From NCBI RefSeq assembly GCF_002846365.1, contig NZ_PJMW01000001.1:1364001-1428000 (forward strand): DNA of 64,000 bases, in the 5' to 3' direction. Below, in pieces: positions 10,801-19,162 of the stretch; position 1 is the first letter of the stretch; each line of letters begins with the position of its first letter. The notes under the pieces were generated by a model, which saw only the letters and a list, made by a program, of their open reading frames with translations, did not search any database and was not told the origin of the DNA. Position numbers and translations under genes: made by a program. The stretch is from Nocardia fluminea (GTDB taxonomy: Bacteria; Actinomycetota; Actinomycetes; Mycobacteriales; Mycobacteriaceae).

Positions 10801-11040
10801 CAGGGCGGCGGGCGCGTAGGCGACGAGCGGCGATTCGACCGCGGCGGGCGACCCCTGCTGGGGCCAGGACACCGTCGCGGCGTCGACCCGCACGGGCAGG
10901 AACGGGATCACCGCGGCGCTGAGGACGCCGATCAGTCCCGCGACGATCGCGACGATGCGCGCCCACCCCGCGCGATCACGTCGCGCCGGGCCCGACACAT
11001 CCTTGGGCGGATGCCCCTGCCGCACGATCGTCTCTACCAC
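7801..11040 (-). CDS. Emb-family arabinosyltransferase (cell-wall arabinan)
   Basis: A GT-C glycosyltransferase that adds arabinofuranose from decaprenyl-phosphoarabinose to arabinogalactan or lipoarabinomannan. About 1079 residues from the GTG at 11040: one N-terminal membrane helix, a large external loop, about twelve further helices, and a ~400-residue C-terminal carbohydrate-binding region. The catalytic GT-C Asp motif NTSDDGYILGMARGA follows the second helix. Cys and Trp-rich segments typical of Emb C-domains occur near the end. A TACTAT box ends 8 nt before GTG 11040, suggesting a leaderless start; a GTG at 11082 is the alternative. EmbA, EmbB and EmbC cannot be told apart here. It stands alone rather than in an embCAB array and is convergent with the ADP-ribosylglycohydrolase gene. 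Confidence 0.92.
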   Translation of the reverse strand: MVETIVRQGHPPKDVSGPARRDRAGWARIVAIVAGLIGVLSAAVIPFLPVRVDAATVSWPQQGSPAAVESPLVAYAPAALSATVPCAALSSLAANGGVAVSTVPRQSADMEKYGFVVKVVADTAERPGRVDVVSRSTLVWTAPLAEVLDRSCALTIALTPQQATVTTTGLGAGAAVAADLRPQVVGVFSELTGAAPADLAVRVDVDARYTTSPTWLKLAVIVLCLVATAVALFALHRLDARDGRSARRFLPQRWWRLRPVDWLVFAVLVVWHFIGANTSDDGYILGMARGARSSGNMSNYYRWFSVDEGPFYTPYVDIIGWLTHLSAVSPLVRLPVLGAGVLTWWLISREVLPRLGVAVRRERIATWTAAFVFLAFWLPYNNGLRAEFVVALGVLVTWVSVERAIATRRLVPFAVAVIVAAFTLTGAPSGLICLGALVAGARAVTAMIVSRSKSVGYLAQLLPILAAGTVVLTVVFADRTFAGVREMFAVHSVIGPGESWFFEFLRYQYLLQLNADGWLTRRFGVFAMLIGLIVCTAVMLRRGGHIPGTAVGPVRRMLGITLAAMVLMMFSPTKWTHQFGVFAGLATCVAAVTAVAVSAHVLRPMRNRALFAAGVFFTLAMTWVGANGYWYVSSWGIPWWDKPPTVAGYGVSTLFVGLTLLALAAAAWYHVHPNLNPKAKVGWFAGTPVLAVAAAMMVLFEVASFAKATVAQYPAYSLAGANLSAAFGGGCGMADEVLVETDPNASMLAPLSGDMTSTMNGTDSTGFRADGVAPVLTSDEVESTTGQANSVSDDPDKLRDASTSAGSESRQGSLQLPFGLDPATTPVLGSYRPGAQEPAALTTGWFRLPDGPRGPLLAMSVAGRIRSIDADGIVHPGQELAVEYGTAAADGNVTVTGRIAPTDIGPAPMWRNLRVPMDQLPADTSVVRLVAADKDLGADQWLALTPPRMPQTTTLSALVGREAPVLLDWAVGLHFPCQNQMPTYNGIAELPEYRILPDRNGATITNLWQGHDGGGPLGWTQLLFTARTLPTYLNNDWDRDWGSLEQYLPLDTTAGPAKVTVDSENRWGTWTPGPIITAW

Positions 11041-11100
11041 GGGGCCCGATAGTAGCCGCGCCGTCGGCGGCGGGCGAAACACCGTCGCGAGTCACACGCG

Positions 11101-11134
11101 AAAGCCCCGCCCGGAAATATCCGAACGGGGCTCG
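11101..11134 (-). terminator. Rho-independent terminator of the MTB12-like lipoprotein gene
   Basis: On the minus strand AGCCCCG and CGGGGCT pair around an inner CGG/CCG step and an AT-rich loop, followed by TTT. It begins 12 bp after the lipoprotein stop codon and upstream of emb, so it should insulate the two genes. Confidence 0.75.
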
Positions 11135-11145
11135 AGCGTGGCGGA

Positions 11146-11643
11146 TCAGGGGCAGGCCACCGAGGTCTGCCCGAAGTTGGTGAGCATGGTGCACGCCCAC
11201 GACTTCTGGACCTTCCACTTGCCGTCTTCTGCCACGAACGGCACGTCGACGACGTTGGTCTGACCGTTGACCGTGAAGTTGGCCTTGGCGTTGACGCTGT
11301 CACCGAAGGAGGTCACCTCGGTGACCTGCACCTGCACACCGGCGTCTGTCGCAGCCTGGGCCAAGCGGTTCGGCAGCTCGGGATCGGCCTCGCCGCCCTG
11401 CACGAAGTCCAGCTTCTGGTCGTTGGGGACCGACGGATCCAGCGCGGTGGTGAGCTGCTGGTTGAGCTGTTCCACGGTCGGCACGGGCGGCAGATCCGAC
11501 GCTGCCGGAGCCGAAGCCTGCGCGCTGGTGGTGGTTTTGGCGGCGGGCTTGTCACCCTTGTCGTCGCTGCACGCGCTCAGGCCGAGGGCGGCGACCACAG
11601 CCAGTCCGGCGATCGCTACACGTCCGGTCGTACGAAGCTTCAA
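11146..11643 (-). CDS. Secreted lipoprotein, low-molecular-weight antigen MTB12-like
   Basis: 165 residues from a TTG at 11643, preceded by GGACGAG as ribosome site; longer frames reach into dinB and are implausible. A signal peptide (KLRTTGRVAIAGLAVVAALG) ends in the lipobox LSAC, followed by a Thr/Ala/Pro linker and a compact ~120-residue domain. That domain, with a PTVEQLNQQLTTALDP start and a closing WACTMLTNFG segment, resembles the mycobacterial MTB12/Cfp2 family of small exported antigens of unknown function. Two cysteines near the C-terminus may form a disulfide. It is a single-gene unit with its own terminator. Confidence 0.85.
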   Translation of the reverse strand: MKLRTTGRVAIAGLAVVAALGLSACSDDKGDKPAAKTTTSAQASAPAASDLPPVPTVEQLNQQLTTALDPSVPNDQKLDFVQGGEADPELPNRLAQAATDAGVQVQVTEVTSFGDSVNAKANFTVNGQTNVVDVPFVAEDGKWKVQKSWACTMLTNFGQTSVACP

Positions 11644-11705
11644 CTGCTCGTCCTTTGCGTTCGAGGTGGGAGTGATTGTCGCGGTAGCCGAGGCTACTCT
11701 TCTCT

Positions 11706-13088
11706 TCACGCGAGACTGGCGAGCGGATCGGCCCGCGTCAGCCCCGTGTCGTCGGCTGGAAAGGTACGCGCCGCACCGGGACCTGTCGAACTGGTCTCGA
11801 AACGGACGGTCACCACGCCGTAGCCCGCGCCCTGCACCCAGCCGTGCCCGAACTCCGGATGATGCACGTCCATCCCCGGAAACCACAGTCCCGCGGACAC
11901 CTTCGGCTCGTCCGGCGCGGGCGGCGGCGGATCCTCGACGGTGCCGAGATCGGCGGGCACCGCCTGATCCAGTTCGGGGAACAGCGATTCCTGGCGTACC
12001 AGCGATAATCCTCCGTACCCGACGCCGACGAGCCGGATCGGGCCCAGCTCGGCCGGATCGATCGCCGAACGCTGCGCGGCCGCGGCCAGCGTGGTCAGGT
12101 CGGCGGTGGCGTAGGGAAGGGTGAAGGACCTGGTCACGATGGCCATATCGGACTTCTTGAGTTTGAGGACCACGGTGCGGGCGGCGCGGCCGTCGCGTTC
12201 GAGCCTGCGATGCGCCGACGCGGCCATCGCGGCGACGGCTGCACGCAGGTCGGCCATGGTCACGATGTCGCGCTCGTAGGTGTTCTCGGCGCTGATCTGC
12301 TTGGCCTCGGCGCGTTCGGTGACGGGGCGGTCGTCGATCCCGCGCGCGAGCCGGTGCAGGGCGGCGCCCATGCTGCCGCCGAGGATCGAGACGGCCTCCG
12401 ACTCCGGCAGCGCGGCGAACGCGCCGACCGTCTCGATCCCGAGGCTACGCAGCCGGGATTCGGCCACCGGGCCGATTCCCCAGAGTTTGCGCACCGGCAG
12501 CGAGGCGAGCAGCTCATCCTGCTCCGAGGGCGAGATGACCCGCATCCCATCGGGTTTCGCGAGACCGGAGCCGATCTTGGCGAGTTGTTTCCCGGTCGCC
12601 GCGCCGATCGAGGCGGTGAGCCCGGTCTGTGCTCGAACCAGCGCACGCAGCATCGCGCAATAGTCCTCGACCTGCGCGACGCTCGCGCCGGCCAGCTCGG
12701 CCGGTTCGGCGAAGGCCTCGTCGAACGACAGCGTCTCGAGCACCGGGACACAGCTGCGCAACGCGTCGAACACCCGCGCGCTCAGCACCGAGTACAGCGC
12801 GCCGCGCGGCGGGACGACCACCGCCGACACGCCGATCAGCCGCCGGGCCTGGTGCATCGGCATGGCCGAGCGCGCGCCGTAGACCCGGGCCTCGTAGCTG
12901 GCCCCCGCGACGACACCGCGCTGAGTCGCCCCGCCGACGAGGACCGGACGTCCGCGCAACGTGGGTCGTGTCAATTGCTCTACCGAGGCGAAGAACGCGT
13001 CCATATCGATGTGCAGCACCCAGCGACGGGCGGTGACCGCCGCATCGGGCCTGGCCGGAGCCCCGGCGGCCGGAGTGTGAGTGCTCAC
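11706..13088 (-). CDS. dinB: DNA polymerase IV (Y family)
   Basis: Error-prone translesion polymerase. The 460-residue protein has the palm acidic residues Asp28/Asp30 ([13 protein letters not shown]) and Asp123/Glu124 (SFDEAF), the helix-hairpin-helix thumb region ([14 protein letters not shown]), and a little-finger domain to about residue 345. A clean beta-clamp peptide QESLF follows near residue 360. After it comes a ~75-residue tail with [19 protein letters not shown], characteristic of the mycobacterial DinX/DinB1 group rather than E. coli DinB. Divergent from galU with ~93 bp between the starts. Location close to ileS and lspA parallels the mycobacterial arrangement. Confidence 0.95.
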   Translation of the reverse strand: MSTHTPAAGAPARPDAAVTARRWVLHIDMDAFFASVEQLTRPTLRGRPVLVGGATQRGVVAGASYEARVYGARSAMPMHQARRLIGVSAVVVPPRGALYSVLSARVFDALRSCVPVLETLSFDEAFAEPAELAGASVAQVEDYCAMLRALVRAQTGLTASIGAATGKQLAKIGSGLAKPDGMRVISPSEQDELLASLPVRKLWGIGPVAESRLRSLGIETVGAFAALPESEAVSILGGSMGAALHRLARGIDDRPVTERAEAKQISAENTYERDIVTMADLRAAVAAMAASAHRRLERDGRAARTVVLKLKKSDMAIVTRSFTLPYATADLTTLAAAAQRSAIDPAELGPIRLVGVGYGGLSLVRQESLFPELDQAVPADLGTVEDPPPPAPDEPKVSAGLWFPGMDVHHPEFGHGWVQGAGYGVVTVRFETSSTGPGAARTFPADDTGLTRADPLASLA

Positions 13089-13181
13089 GAGCGCAATCTA
13101 CGCGGCGCCACCGACAATTCCTCGAGCCCCTTGCCAGCCGTCGTACACCGATCACACAGCCGAATATGTGATGATCGGAAG

Positions 13182-14063
13182 ATGAAGATCCGCAAGGCTG
13201 TCATTCCCGCGGCGGGAATCGGCTCCCGGCTGCTTCCGCTGACCAAGGCGACGCCGAAGGAGATGCTGCCGGTCGGGGACAAACCCGTCATCGAGCACAC
13301 GGTGCGTGAGCTGGTGGCCTCCGGGATCACCGACATCACCATCGTCGTGAGCAGCGGCAAGTCGCTGATCCAGGATCACTTCCGGCCGAATCCGGCACTG
13401 GTCGCGCAGCTACGCGCCGACGGCAAGTCCGCCTACGCCGACGCGGTGGAGGAGGTCGGTGAGCTCTCCCGCGAGGGCCACATCACCTACCTCGACCAGC
13501 ACGGCCCGTACGGCAACGGCACGCCGGTGCTCAACGCGGCACGGCATCTGGGTGACGAACCGATGCTGGTGCTGTGGCCCGACGACGTGTTCGTCGCCGA
13601 GGTCCCGCGCGCCCAGCAATTGATCACCGCCTACGAATCCACCGGGTGCCCGGTGCTGGCGCTGCTGCCGATGGCGCCGGGTGAATCGCAGCGCTACGGC
13701 GTGCCCGTGGTCCGCGAGGACCTCGACGACGGGCTGCTGCGCATCTCCGGCCTGATGGAGAAGCCCAAGCCCGAGGACGCGCCGTCGGCCTTCGCCGCGA
13801 TCGGCGGGTACGTGGTGACGCCGGGCATCATCGACGAGCTGCGCATCCAGACCGAGAACTGGTACACCCACCAGACCGGCGAGGTGTACCTGACCGACGC
13901 GATCAACAACTACGCCGCCGAACACGCGGTGTACGGCCAGGTCATCCAGGGCCGCTGGTACGACACCGGCAACCCGGCCGACTACCTGGTAGCCCAGTTC
14001 GCCTCGGCCCTGGCCCACCCCGAATACGGCCCGTTGTTGCGCCAACTGGTGGACGAGAACTAG
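13182..14063 (+). CDS. galU: UTP-glucose-1-phosphate uridylyltransferase
   Basis: Makes UDP-glucose from UTP and glucose-1-phosphate for polysaccharides, trehalose and cell-wall sugars. The nucleotide-binding signature AAGIGSRLLPLTKATPKEM is at residues 9-27, directly after the ATG at 13182. Downstream are the sugar-binding PMAPGESQRYGVP and EKPKPEDAPS segments. 293 residues, normal length. The frame is open far upstream across dinB but those codons have no similarity. Its TAG overlaps the stop of the convergent nlpC gene inside a shared CTAG (14060-14063). Confidence 0.96.
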   Translation: MKIRKAVIPAAGIGSRLLPLTKATPKEMLPVGDKPVIEHTVRELVASGITDITIVVSSGKSLIQDHFRPNPALVAQLRADGKSAYADAVEEVGELSREGHITYLDQHGPYGNGTPVLNAARHLGDEPMLVLWPDDVFVAEVPRAQQLITAYESTGCPVLALLPMAPGESQRYGVPVVREDLDDGLLRISGLMEKPKPEDAPSAFAAIGGYVVTPGIIDELRIQTENWYTHQTGEVYLTDAINNYAAEHAVYGQVIQGRWYDTGNPADYLVAQFASALAHPEYGPLLRQLVDEN

Positions 14064-14575
14064 AACCTTCTGATCGCGAAGATGTCGAACTCGCGCAGCG
14101 GGTGCAGGCCGACGGGGACGCCCCAGTCGTGGGCGTCGAGGAGCTGGCCCATGCCCGCGTAGATGCCGACGTGGGAGCCGTCGCCGTTGAGGATGACGAC
14201 ATCGCCGGGGGCCAGGCCGCCGAAGGTCACCGGGAGGCCGACCTTGGCCTGTTCCCAGGTGGTGCGCGGCAGGGTGACGCCGACCTGCCGGAACGCCCAC
14301 TGGACCAGCGCCGAGCAGTCCCACGCGTGCGGGCCCATCGCGCCCCACTCGTAGGGCTTGCCGAGCTGGGTCATGGCGGCGGTGAGTGCGCCGATGCCGG
14401 TGGCGCTGGGCAACGGGATCATGCCGGAGCCGCTGGAACTACCCGATGACGAGCCCGACGATCCCGAGCCCGACGAGCTACCCGGCTGCGACCACACCGG
14501 CCCAGCGAGGACGACGGTCGTGGTGATGGTGGCGGCGACGCCGAAGGCCAACCGTCCCAGTAGTTTTCGCTTCAT
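14060..14575 (-). CDS. Secreted NlpC/P60 peptidoglycan hydrolase
   Basis: A 171-residue exported cysteine peptidase expected to cut peptide stems in peptidoglycan. It has a signal peptide with KRKLLGR start, a hydrophobic core and a likely cut after PVWSQ, followed by a low-complexity Gly/Ser linker of about 25 residues, then a compact NlpC/P60 domain. The catalytic Cys is in WDCSALVQWAF, with His in DGSHVGIYAG and a third polar residue in LDAHDWG. The ATG at 14575 has GAGGAAGG just upstream. The linker suggests a domain flexibly released from the membrane. The leader is unusually structured (separate entry). Confidence 0.93.
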   Translation of the reverse strand: MKRKLLGRLAFGVAATITTTVVLAGPVWSQPGSSSGSGSSGSSSGSSSGSGMIPLPSATGIGALTAAMTQLGKPYEWGAMGPHAWDCSALVQWAFRQVGVTLPRTTWEQAKVGLPVTFGGLAPGDVVILNGDGSHVGIYAGMGQLLDAHDWGVPVGLHPLREFDIFAIRRF

Positions 14576-14760
14576 GTGCGCGCCCTTCCTCACGGCCGGG
14601 AGCTGAGCTCCCGGCTGGTCGGTCGTCGGGCGGCATCGCCTGATCCTCGGGTACACCACCCACTGATCCGGTGTCGCGCCGAGGTTGTACCACCTCGGCG
14701 CGGCACCGTTTCCACAGGACAATCCTCATGAGCAGTTACTTCTCGCCTCAGCGGTTCCAT
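14576..14760 (-). promoter_or_regulatory. Structured 5' leader of the NlpC/P60 gene, possible riboregulator
   Basis: About 185 bp upstream of the hydrolase contain two strong hairpins on the coding strand. One is a perfect 10-bp-arm palindrome at 14595-14615 (GCCGGGAGCT, one base, AGCTCCCGGC), ending ~20 nt before the start codon next to the ribosome site. The other, at 14677-14700, has 9-bp arms CGCCGAGGT/ACCTCGGCG and a 6-nt loop. Between them lie GTGGGTGG and GCCCGACGACCGACCAGCC. Actinobacterial NlpC/P60 and Rpf genes often carry c-di-AMP (ydaO) riboswitches; a few segments here are reminiscent of one, but I cannot fit the full consensus. Nothing else coding is seen between here and the TetR gene at 14902. 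Confidence 0.4.
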
Positions 14761-14901
14761 GCGCATCAGCAGTAACACAGCGATTCTGCCCGACCGTGCG
14801 GCCTCTCGGCGGCTACCGCCGGTCGTGACGGCGTGGCCGAGGTGCAGCCGCCGCAAGTCGGTCGCCGATCTGCCGGGTGAGCAACCCGAGCTTCTCGCTG
14901 A

Positions 14902-15435
14902 TCAGCCGATGAGTTTCAGGGCCGCGGCGATGCCGGCGCGCACGGTGTCCTTGTCGCCTACGCCGCCACTGATGGTTACGCCGTCCCGGGTGAGCAGCAG
15001 GGCGCGGGCCGCGTCGTCGGGGGCAGCGTGGCCGCCCGCCCGGAGGCGTTCGGCCATGAGTTCGCGGAACCAGGAGCGGTAGTCGTCGACCACGCGGCGG
15101 ACCGGGTGTGCCGGGTCGGGGAACTCCACCGCGGCATTGAGGAAGGGGCAGCCACGGAAGCCGGGGCCGCAACTGATGTCGCTGAGCGTGTCGAAGATGG
15201 TGGTGATCGTCGCGTAGCCCGCACCCGGCACCGATTCCAGCGCTTCGCGCTGACGCCCGTATTCGCGCTGCAGGTAGGCGACCACCAGGTCGTCCTTGCT
15301 CTTGAAGTGCCGGTAGAACGTGGCCTTGGCGATGCCGGCTTCGGCGATGATCCGGTCGATGCCCACCGTGTGGACACCCTCGGTATAGAACAACCGGGTA
15401 GCCGTGTCGAGCAGACGTTCACGAGCCGCACTCAT
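14902..15435 (-). CDS. TetR/AcrR-family transcriptional repressor
   Basis: 177 residues. The N-terminal helix-turn-helix domain (about residues 5-50) has the typical GIDRIIAEAGIAKATFYRHF recognition segment. The ligand-binding half contains a two-cysteine motif, CGPGFRGCPF, near residues 89-98. It is divergent from ohr, with two matching palindromes between them, so it almost certainly represses ohr and itself. The cysteines could sense peroxides or electrophiles, as in NemR-type TetR proteins, but this is inference. OhrR, the usual ohr regulator, is a MarR protein, so the pairing is unusual. Confidence 0.93.
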   Translation of the reverse strand: MSAARERLLDTATRLFYTEGVHTVGIDRIIAEAGIAKATFYRHFKSKDDLVVAYLQREYGRQREALESVPGAGYATITTIFDTLSDISCGPGFRGCPFLNAAVEFPDPAHPVRRVVDDYRSWFRELMAERLRAGGHAAPDDAARALLLTRDGVTISGGVGDKDTVRAGIAAALKLIG

Positions 15436-15474
15436 CGCCTGACCTGTGTCCTTTCAGAAAAGCAGCGCTTACCC

Positions 15475-15533
15475 TTGACGATACCAGACAGGTCTGTCTA
15501 CTCTGGAACTCACCAGCGAACAGACAAGTCTGT
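15475..15533 (+). promoter_or_regulatory. ohr promoter with two TetR-type operators
   Basis: Two palindromes share the core CAGACARGTCTG: CAGACAGGTCTG at 15485-15496 and ACAGACAAGTCTGT at 15520-15533, centres 36 bp apart. A TTGACG (-35, 15475-15480) and TACTCT (-10, 15499-15504) are spaced 18 bp, so the first operator sits inside the promoter spacer. The second ends two bases before the AGGAGG ribosome site of ohr. The layout predicts strong repression of ohr by the divergent TetR protein. Confidence 0.8.
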
Positions 15534-15546
15534 CTAGGAGGACAAC

Positions 15547-15960
15547 ATGGCACCCATCTACACCGCGGTCGCGACTTCGGTCGGCCGCGACGGCCGTTCC
15601 TACAGCGACGACGGCGTGCTCGATCTGAAGCTCGCGCGCCCCACGGCGATGGGTGGCGAGGGTGGCGGCACCAATCCGGAGCAGCTCTTCGCGGCCGGCT
15701 ATTCGGCCTGCTTCGCCAGCGCGCTGCAACTGGTCGCGAAGCGGATGAAGCTCGATGCCGACGACGCGTCGGTGACCGCGGAAGTCGGCCTCAACCCCCT
15801 CGAGGGCGGCCGGTTCGGCCTCTCGGTCGTGCTGCGAGTGGAGCTGCCCGAGCACCTGCACAACGACCAGGGGCAGCAGCTCATCGAGGCGACCCACCAG
15901 GTGTGCCCGTACTCCAACGCCACTCGGGGCAACATCCCGGTGGAACTGGTTGTCGAGTAG
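15547..15960 (+). CDS. ohr: Organic hydroperoxide resistance protein Ohr
   Basis: Thiol peroxidase of the Ohr/OsmC fold that reduces organic and fatty-acid hydroperoxides in the cytoplasm. Of 137 residues, both catalytic cysteines are present: Cys55 in GYSACFASAL and Cys120 in HQVCPYSNATRGN. The conserved Arg/Glu network residues (RPTAMGGEGGGTNPEQLFAAG) that mark Ohr rather than OsmC are also present. A strong AGGAGG lies 5 nt before the ATG. Single-gene transcript: TetR operators ahead, terminator behind. Confidence 0.96.
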   Translation: MAPIYTAVATSVGRDGRSYSDDGVLDLKLARPTAMGGEGGGTNPEQLFAAGYSACFASALQLVAKRMKLDADDASVTAEVGLNPLEGGRFGLSVVLRVELPEHLHNDQGQQLIEATHQVCPYSNATRGNIPVELVVE

Positions 15961-15971
15961 GTCGAATTCAC

Positions 15972-16008
15972 GCGAAAAGGGCGGGACCAGCAGGTCCCGC
16001 CCTTTCGC
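15972..16008. terminator. Bidirectional terminator between ohr and ileS
   Basis: Near-perfect hairpin: GCGAAAAGGGCGGGACC pairs with GGTCCCGCCCTTTCGC across an AGCA loop. It lies 11 bp after the ohr stop and 12 bp after the convergent ileS stop, with short A and T tracts on either side, so it can serve both. Confidence 0.85.
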
Positions 16009-16020
16009 TGTCTCGAAGTA

Positions 16021-19000
16021 CTAGACCTTCGCGACCGACACCTTCACCCCACCCGTGATCTCGGCGGCATCGGCTCCGGCGTCACCGAAAGTCAGTGCGG
16101 TGGCGAGGATCTCCCCCGCGATCAGGTCGCGATGGGTCGCGGCCCACTCGGCCCGCTCGGCGGGTACATCCAGCACCACACTGATCCGGTCGGACACGTC
16201 GAGACCCTGCGACTTGCGGGTTTCCTGCAGGTCGCGGATCAGGTCGCGGGCCCAACCCTCGGCCTCCAGCTCCTCGGTGACCACCGAGTTCAGCACCACC
16301 AGGCCGGCATTGCCGGGCAGGGCGGCGGTGGACTCCGGTTCGGCGGCGACCAGACGCTGGGTGTACTCCTCCGGCAGCAGGGTGATCCCGGCGGCGGTGA
16401 CGACACCGTCGGCGGACTCGCTCCACTGGCCCGCCTTGACGGCCTTGATCACCGTCTGGACCTGCTTGCCGATGCGCGGACCGGCGGCACGCGCGTTGAC
16501 GACCAGCTCGAACCGGCCGTGCGCGGAGACGTCGGTGGTCAGGTCGACCTTCTTGACGTTGACCTCGTCGGCGATCAGCTCGGTGAACGGCGCGAGCCGC
16601 TCGGCATCCGCCGCGGCGATGGTGACCTCGGCCAGGGGCAGCCGCACCCGCAGGTTCTGCGCCTTGCGCAGACTCAGCACCGTCGAGCACACCACCCGCA
16701 CCTCGTCCATCGCGGCGACGAGTTCGGGGTCGTGCGGCAGCTCGGTCTCGGTCGGCCAGTCGGTGAGGTGCACCGAGCGCTCGCCGGTGAGCCCACGCCA
16801 GATGACCTCCGTGATCAGCGGCAGCAGCGGCGCGGCGAGGCGGGTGACCACTTCCAGCACCGTGTGCAGGGTGTCGACCGCGTCGCGGTCCTCGGACCAG
16901 AACCGCGAACGCGACCGGCGCACATACCAATTGGTGAGCGCGTCGGCGAACCCACGCAGCTCGTCGGCGGCACCGGCGATGTCGTAGGTCTCCAGCGCCT
17001 CGGTGACCACGTCGCGGGTGACGGCGAGCTTGGCGAGGATGTAGCGATCGAGCACGTTCGGTGAATCCGTGCGCCACACACCGGGCTTCGAGGCGTAGAG
17101 CTGCAGGAAGGTCCACGCGTTCCACAGCGGCCGCATCGCATGGCTCACGCCCTCGCGGATGCCACGCTCGGTGACGATGAGGTTGCCACCGCGCAGGATG
17201 GGCGAGCTCATCAGGAACCAGCGCATGGCGTCGGAACCGTCGCGGTCGAAGACCTCGTTGACGTCGGGGTAGTTACCCTTCGACTTCGACATCTTCAGAC
17301 CGTCGTCACCGAGCACGATGCCGTGCGCGGCCACGGTCTTGAACGACGGGGAGTCGAACAGCGCGGTCGAGAGCACGTGCAGCGTGTAGAACCAGCCGCG
17401 GGTCTGCCCGTTGTACTCGACGATGAAATCGCCGGGGAAGTGGCTGTCGAACCACTCCTTGTTCTCGAACGGGTAGTGCACCTGGGCGTAGGGCATCGAA
17501 CCCGACTCGAACCAGCAGTCGAGCACCTCGGGCACCCGGCGCATCGTCGAATTCCCGGTCGGGTCATCGGGATTGGGCCGGGTGAGCTCGTCGATGTGCG
17601 GGCGGTGCAGGTCGGTGGGGCGCACGCCGAAGTCGGCTTCGAGCTGGTCGAGCGAACCGTAGACGTCCACGCGCGGGTAGGCCGGGTCGTCGGAGACCCA
17701 CACCGGGATCGGGCTGCCCCAGTAGCGGTTACGGCTGATGTTCCAGTCGCGCGCGCCTTCGAGCCACTTGCCGAACTGGCCGTCACGGATGTGTTCGGGC
17801 ACCCAGCTGATCTGCTGGTTCAGCTCGACCATCCGGTCACGGAACTTGGTGACCGCGACGAACCACGACGGCACCGCCATGTAGATCAGCGGCTGACCGG
17901 AGCGCCAGCTGTGCGGGTAGGAGTGCTCGATCGTCTCGTGCCGCAACAGCTTTCCGGCGGCCTTGAGGTCCTTGATGATCACCGGGTTGGCGTCGAAGAC
18001 CATCAGGCCCTCGTACGGTGGCACCATCGAGGTGAACTTGCCCGCCGGATCGAGCGGCTGCACGATCTCGATGCCGTTGGCCGAGGCCACGTCCATGTCC
18101 TCTTCGCCGAAAGCCGGTGCGAGGTGGACGATTCCGGTGCCGGAGTCGGTGGTGACGTAGTCGGCGGTGAGCACGCGGTGCGAGTTCGGGTGGCCGACGA
18201 AGAAGTCGAACGGCGGAGCGTAGGACAGGTCGGCCAGCGCCGCGCCGTCGTACTCGCCGAGCACCTCCGGCTCCTCGCCCAGTTCGCGGCTGTAGTGCGA
18301 CACACGTTCGGCGGCGAGCAGGTAGCGCTTGTCGTCGGCGCCACGCACGTGCACGTAGCGCACGTCGGGGTGCACCGCGATCGCGAGGTTGGACGGCAGG
18401 GTCCACGGCGTGGTGGTCCAGATCAGCGCGTTCGCGCCGTCCAGCGCGGCGAAGGGGTGCTCGGCGGGGACGGACAGGCGCATGTCGACGGTGACCGCGG
18501 GGTCCTGCCGCATCTTGTACGCGTCGTCGAGGCGGGTCTCCTGGTTCGACAGCGGCGTCTGCTCGTACCAGCTGTAGGGCAGCACCCGGAAGCCCTGGTA
18601 GATCAGGCCCTTCTCGTGCAGCGACTTGAACGCCCACATGACCGACTCCATGAAGTCCAGGTCGAGGGTCTTGTAGTCGTTGTCGAAGTCGACCCAGCGG
18701 GCCTGGCGGGTGACGTAGTCGCGCCACTCCCCAGTGTAGCGCAGCACCGACGCCTTACAGGCGGCGTTGAACTCGGCCAGCCCCATCTCGTCGATCTGGG
18801 CCTTGTCGGTGATGCCGAGCTGCTTCTCGGCTTCGATCTCGGCGGGCAGGCCGTGGGTGTCCCAGCCGAAGCGGCGGTCGACTTTCTTGCCGCGCATGGT
18901 CTGGAAACGCGGGATCAGGTCTTTGACGTAGCCGGTCAGCAGGTGGCCGTAGTGCGGCAGGCCGTTGGCGAACGGGGGCCCGTCGTAGAAGACGAACTCA

Positions 19001-19155
19001 CCCTCACCGTCGCGGTTGTCGATGCTGGCGCGGAAGGTGTCGTCGCGGGCCCAGTAGTCGAGCACCTGGGTTTCGAGCTCCGGGAACGTCGCGCCGGAAC
19101 CCGCGCCGAAGTCGACCCGTGGGTAGGCGTTACCGGTAGTTGTCTCGTCCGCCAT
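16021..19155 (-). CDS. ileS: Isoleucyl-tRNA synthetase
   Basis: Charges tRNA-Ile with isoleucine. The 1044-residue protein has the class I HIGH-type motif PHYGH in [16 protein letters not shown] near residue 65, an editing CP1 insertion, and the KMSKS signature in [18 protein letters not shown] near residue 620, followed by the anticodon-binding domain. The length and lack of an obvious zinc-ribbon C-terminus match the actinobacterial/eukaryote-like IleS type, the type in which natural mupirocin resistance is often found (not testable here). Controlled by the T-box leader immediately upstream. Confidence 0.97.
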   Translation of the reverse strand: MADETTTGNAYPRVDFGAGSGATFPELETQVLDYWARDDTFRASIDNRDGEGEFVFYDGPPFANGLPHYGHLLTGYVKDLIPRFQTMRGKKVDRRFGWDTHGLPAEIEAEKQLGITDKAQIDEMGLAEFNAACKASVLRYTGEWRDYVTRQARWVDFDNDYKTLDLDFMESVMWAFKSLHEKGLIYQGFRVLPYSWYEQTPLSNQETRLDDAYKMRQDPAVTVDMRLSVPAEHPFAALDGANALIWTTTPWTLPSNLAIAVHPDVRYVHVRGADDKRYLLAAERVSHYSRELGEEPEVLGEYDGAALADLSYAPPFDFFVGHPNSHRVLTADYVTTDSGTGIVHLAPAFGEEDMDVASANGIEIVQPLDPAGKFTSMVPPYEGLMVFDANPVIIKDLKAAGKLLRHETIEHSYPHSWRSGQPLIYMAVPSWFVAVTKFRDRMVELNQQISWVPEHIRDGQFGKWLEGARDWNISRNRYWGSPIPVWVSDDPAYPRVDVYGSLDQLEADFGVRPTDLHRPHIDELTRPNPDDPTGNSTMRRVPEVLDCWFESGSMPYAQVHYPFENKEWFDSHFPGDFIVEYNGQTRGWFYTLHVLSTALFDSPSFKTVAAHGIVLGDDGLKMSKSKGNYPDVNEVFDRDGSDAMRWFLMSSPILRGGNLIVTERGIREGVSHAMRPLWNAWTFLQLYASKPGVWRTDSPNVLDRYILAKLAVTRDVVTEALETYDIAGAADELRGFADALTNWYVRRSRSRFWSEDRDAVDTLHTVLEVVTRLAAPLLPLITEVIWRGLTGERSVHLTDWPTETELPHDPELVAAMDEVRVVCSTVLSLRKAQNLRVRLPLAEVTIAAADAERLAPFTELIADEVNVKKVDLTTDVSAHGRFELVVNARAAGPRIGKQVQTVIKAVKAGQWSESADGVVTAAGITLLPEEYTQRLVAAEPESTAALPGNAGLVVLNSVVTEELEAEGWARDLIRDLQETRKSQGLDVSDRISVVLDVPAERAEWAATHRDLIAGEILATALTFGDAGADAAEITGGVKVSVAKV

Positions 19156-19162
19156 CGCGGAT

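Noticed and set aside
9025..11052. 675-codon plus-strand open frame antisense to emb
   Set aside because: Composition typical of antisense to a GC-rich membrane protein; no similarity.
11644..11886. Extended N-terminus of the MTB12-like lipoprotein
   Set aside because: It would overlap dinB and put the signal peptide in the middle of the protein; TTG 11643 gives a normal lipoprotein.
14590..14856. 88-codon minus-strand open frame upstream of the NlpC/P60 gene
   Set aside because: Lies over the structured leader, Arg-rich with no family features or ribosome site.
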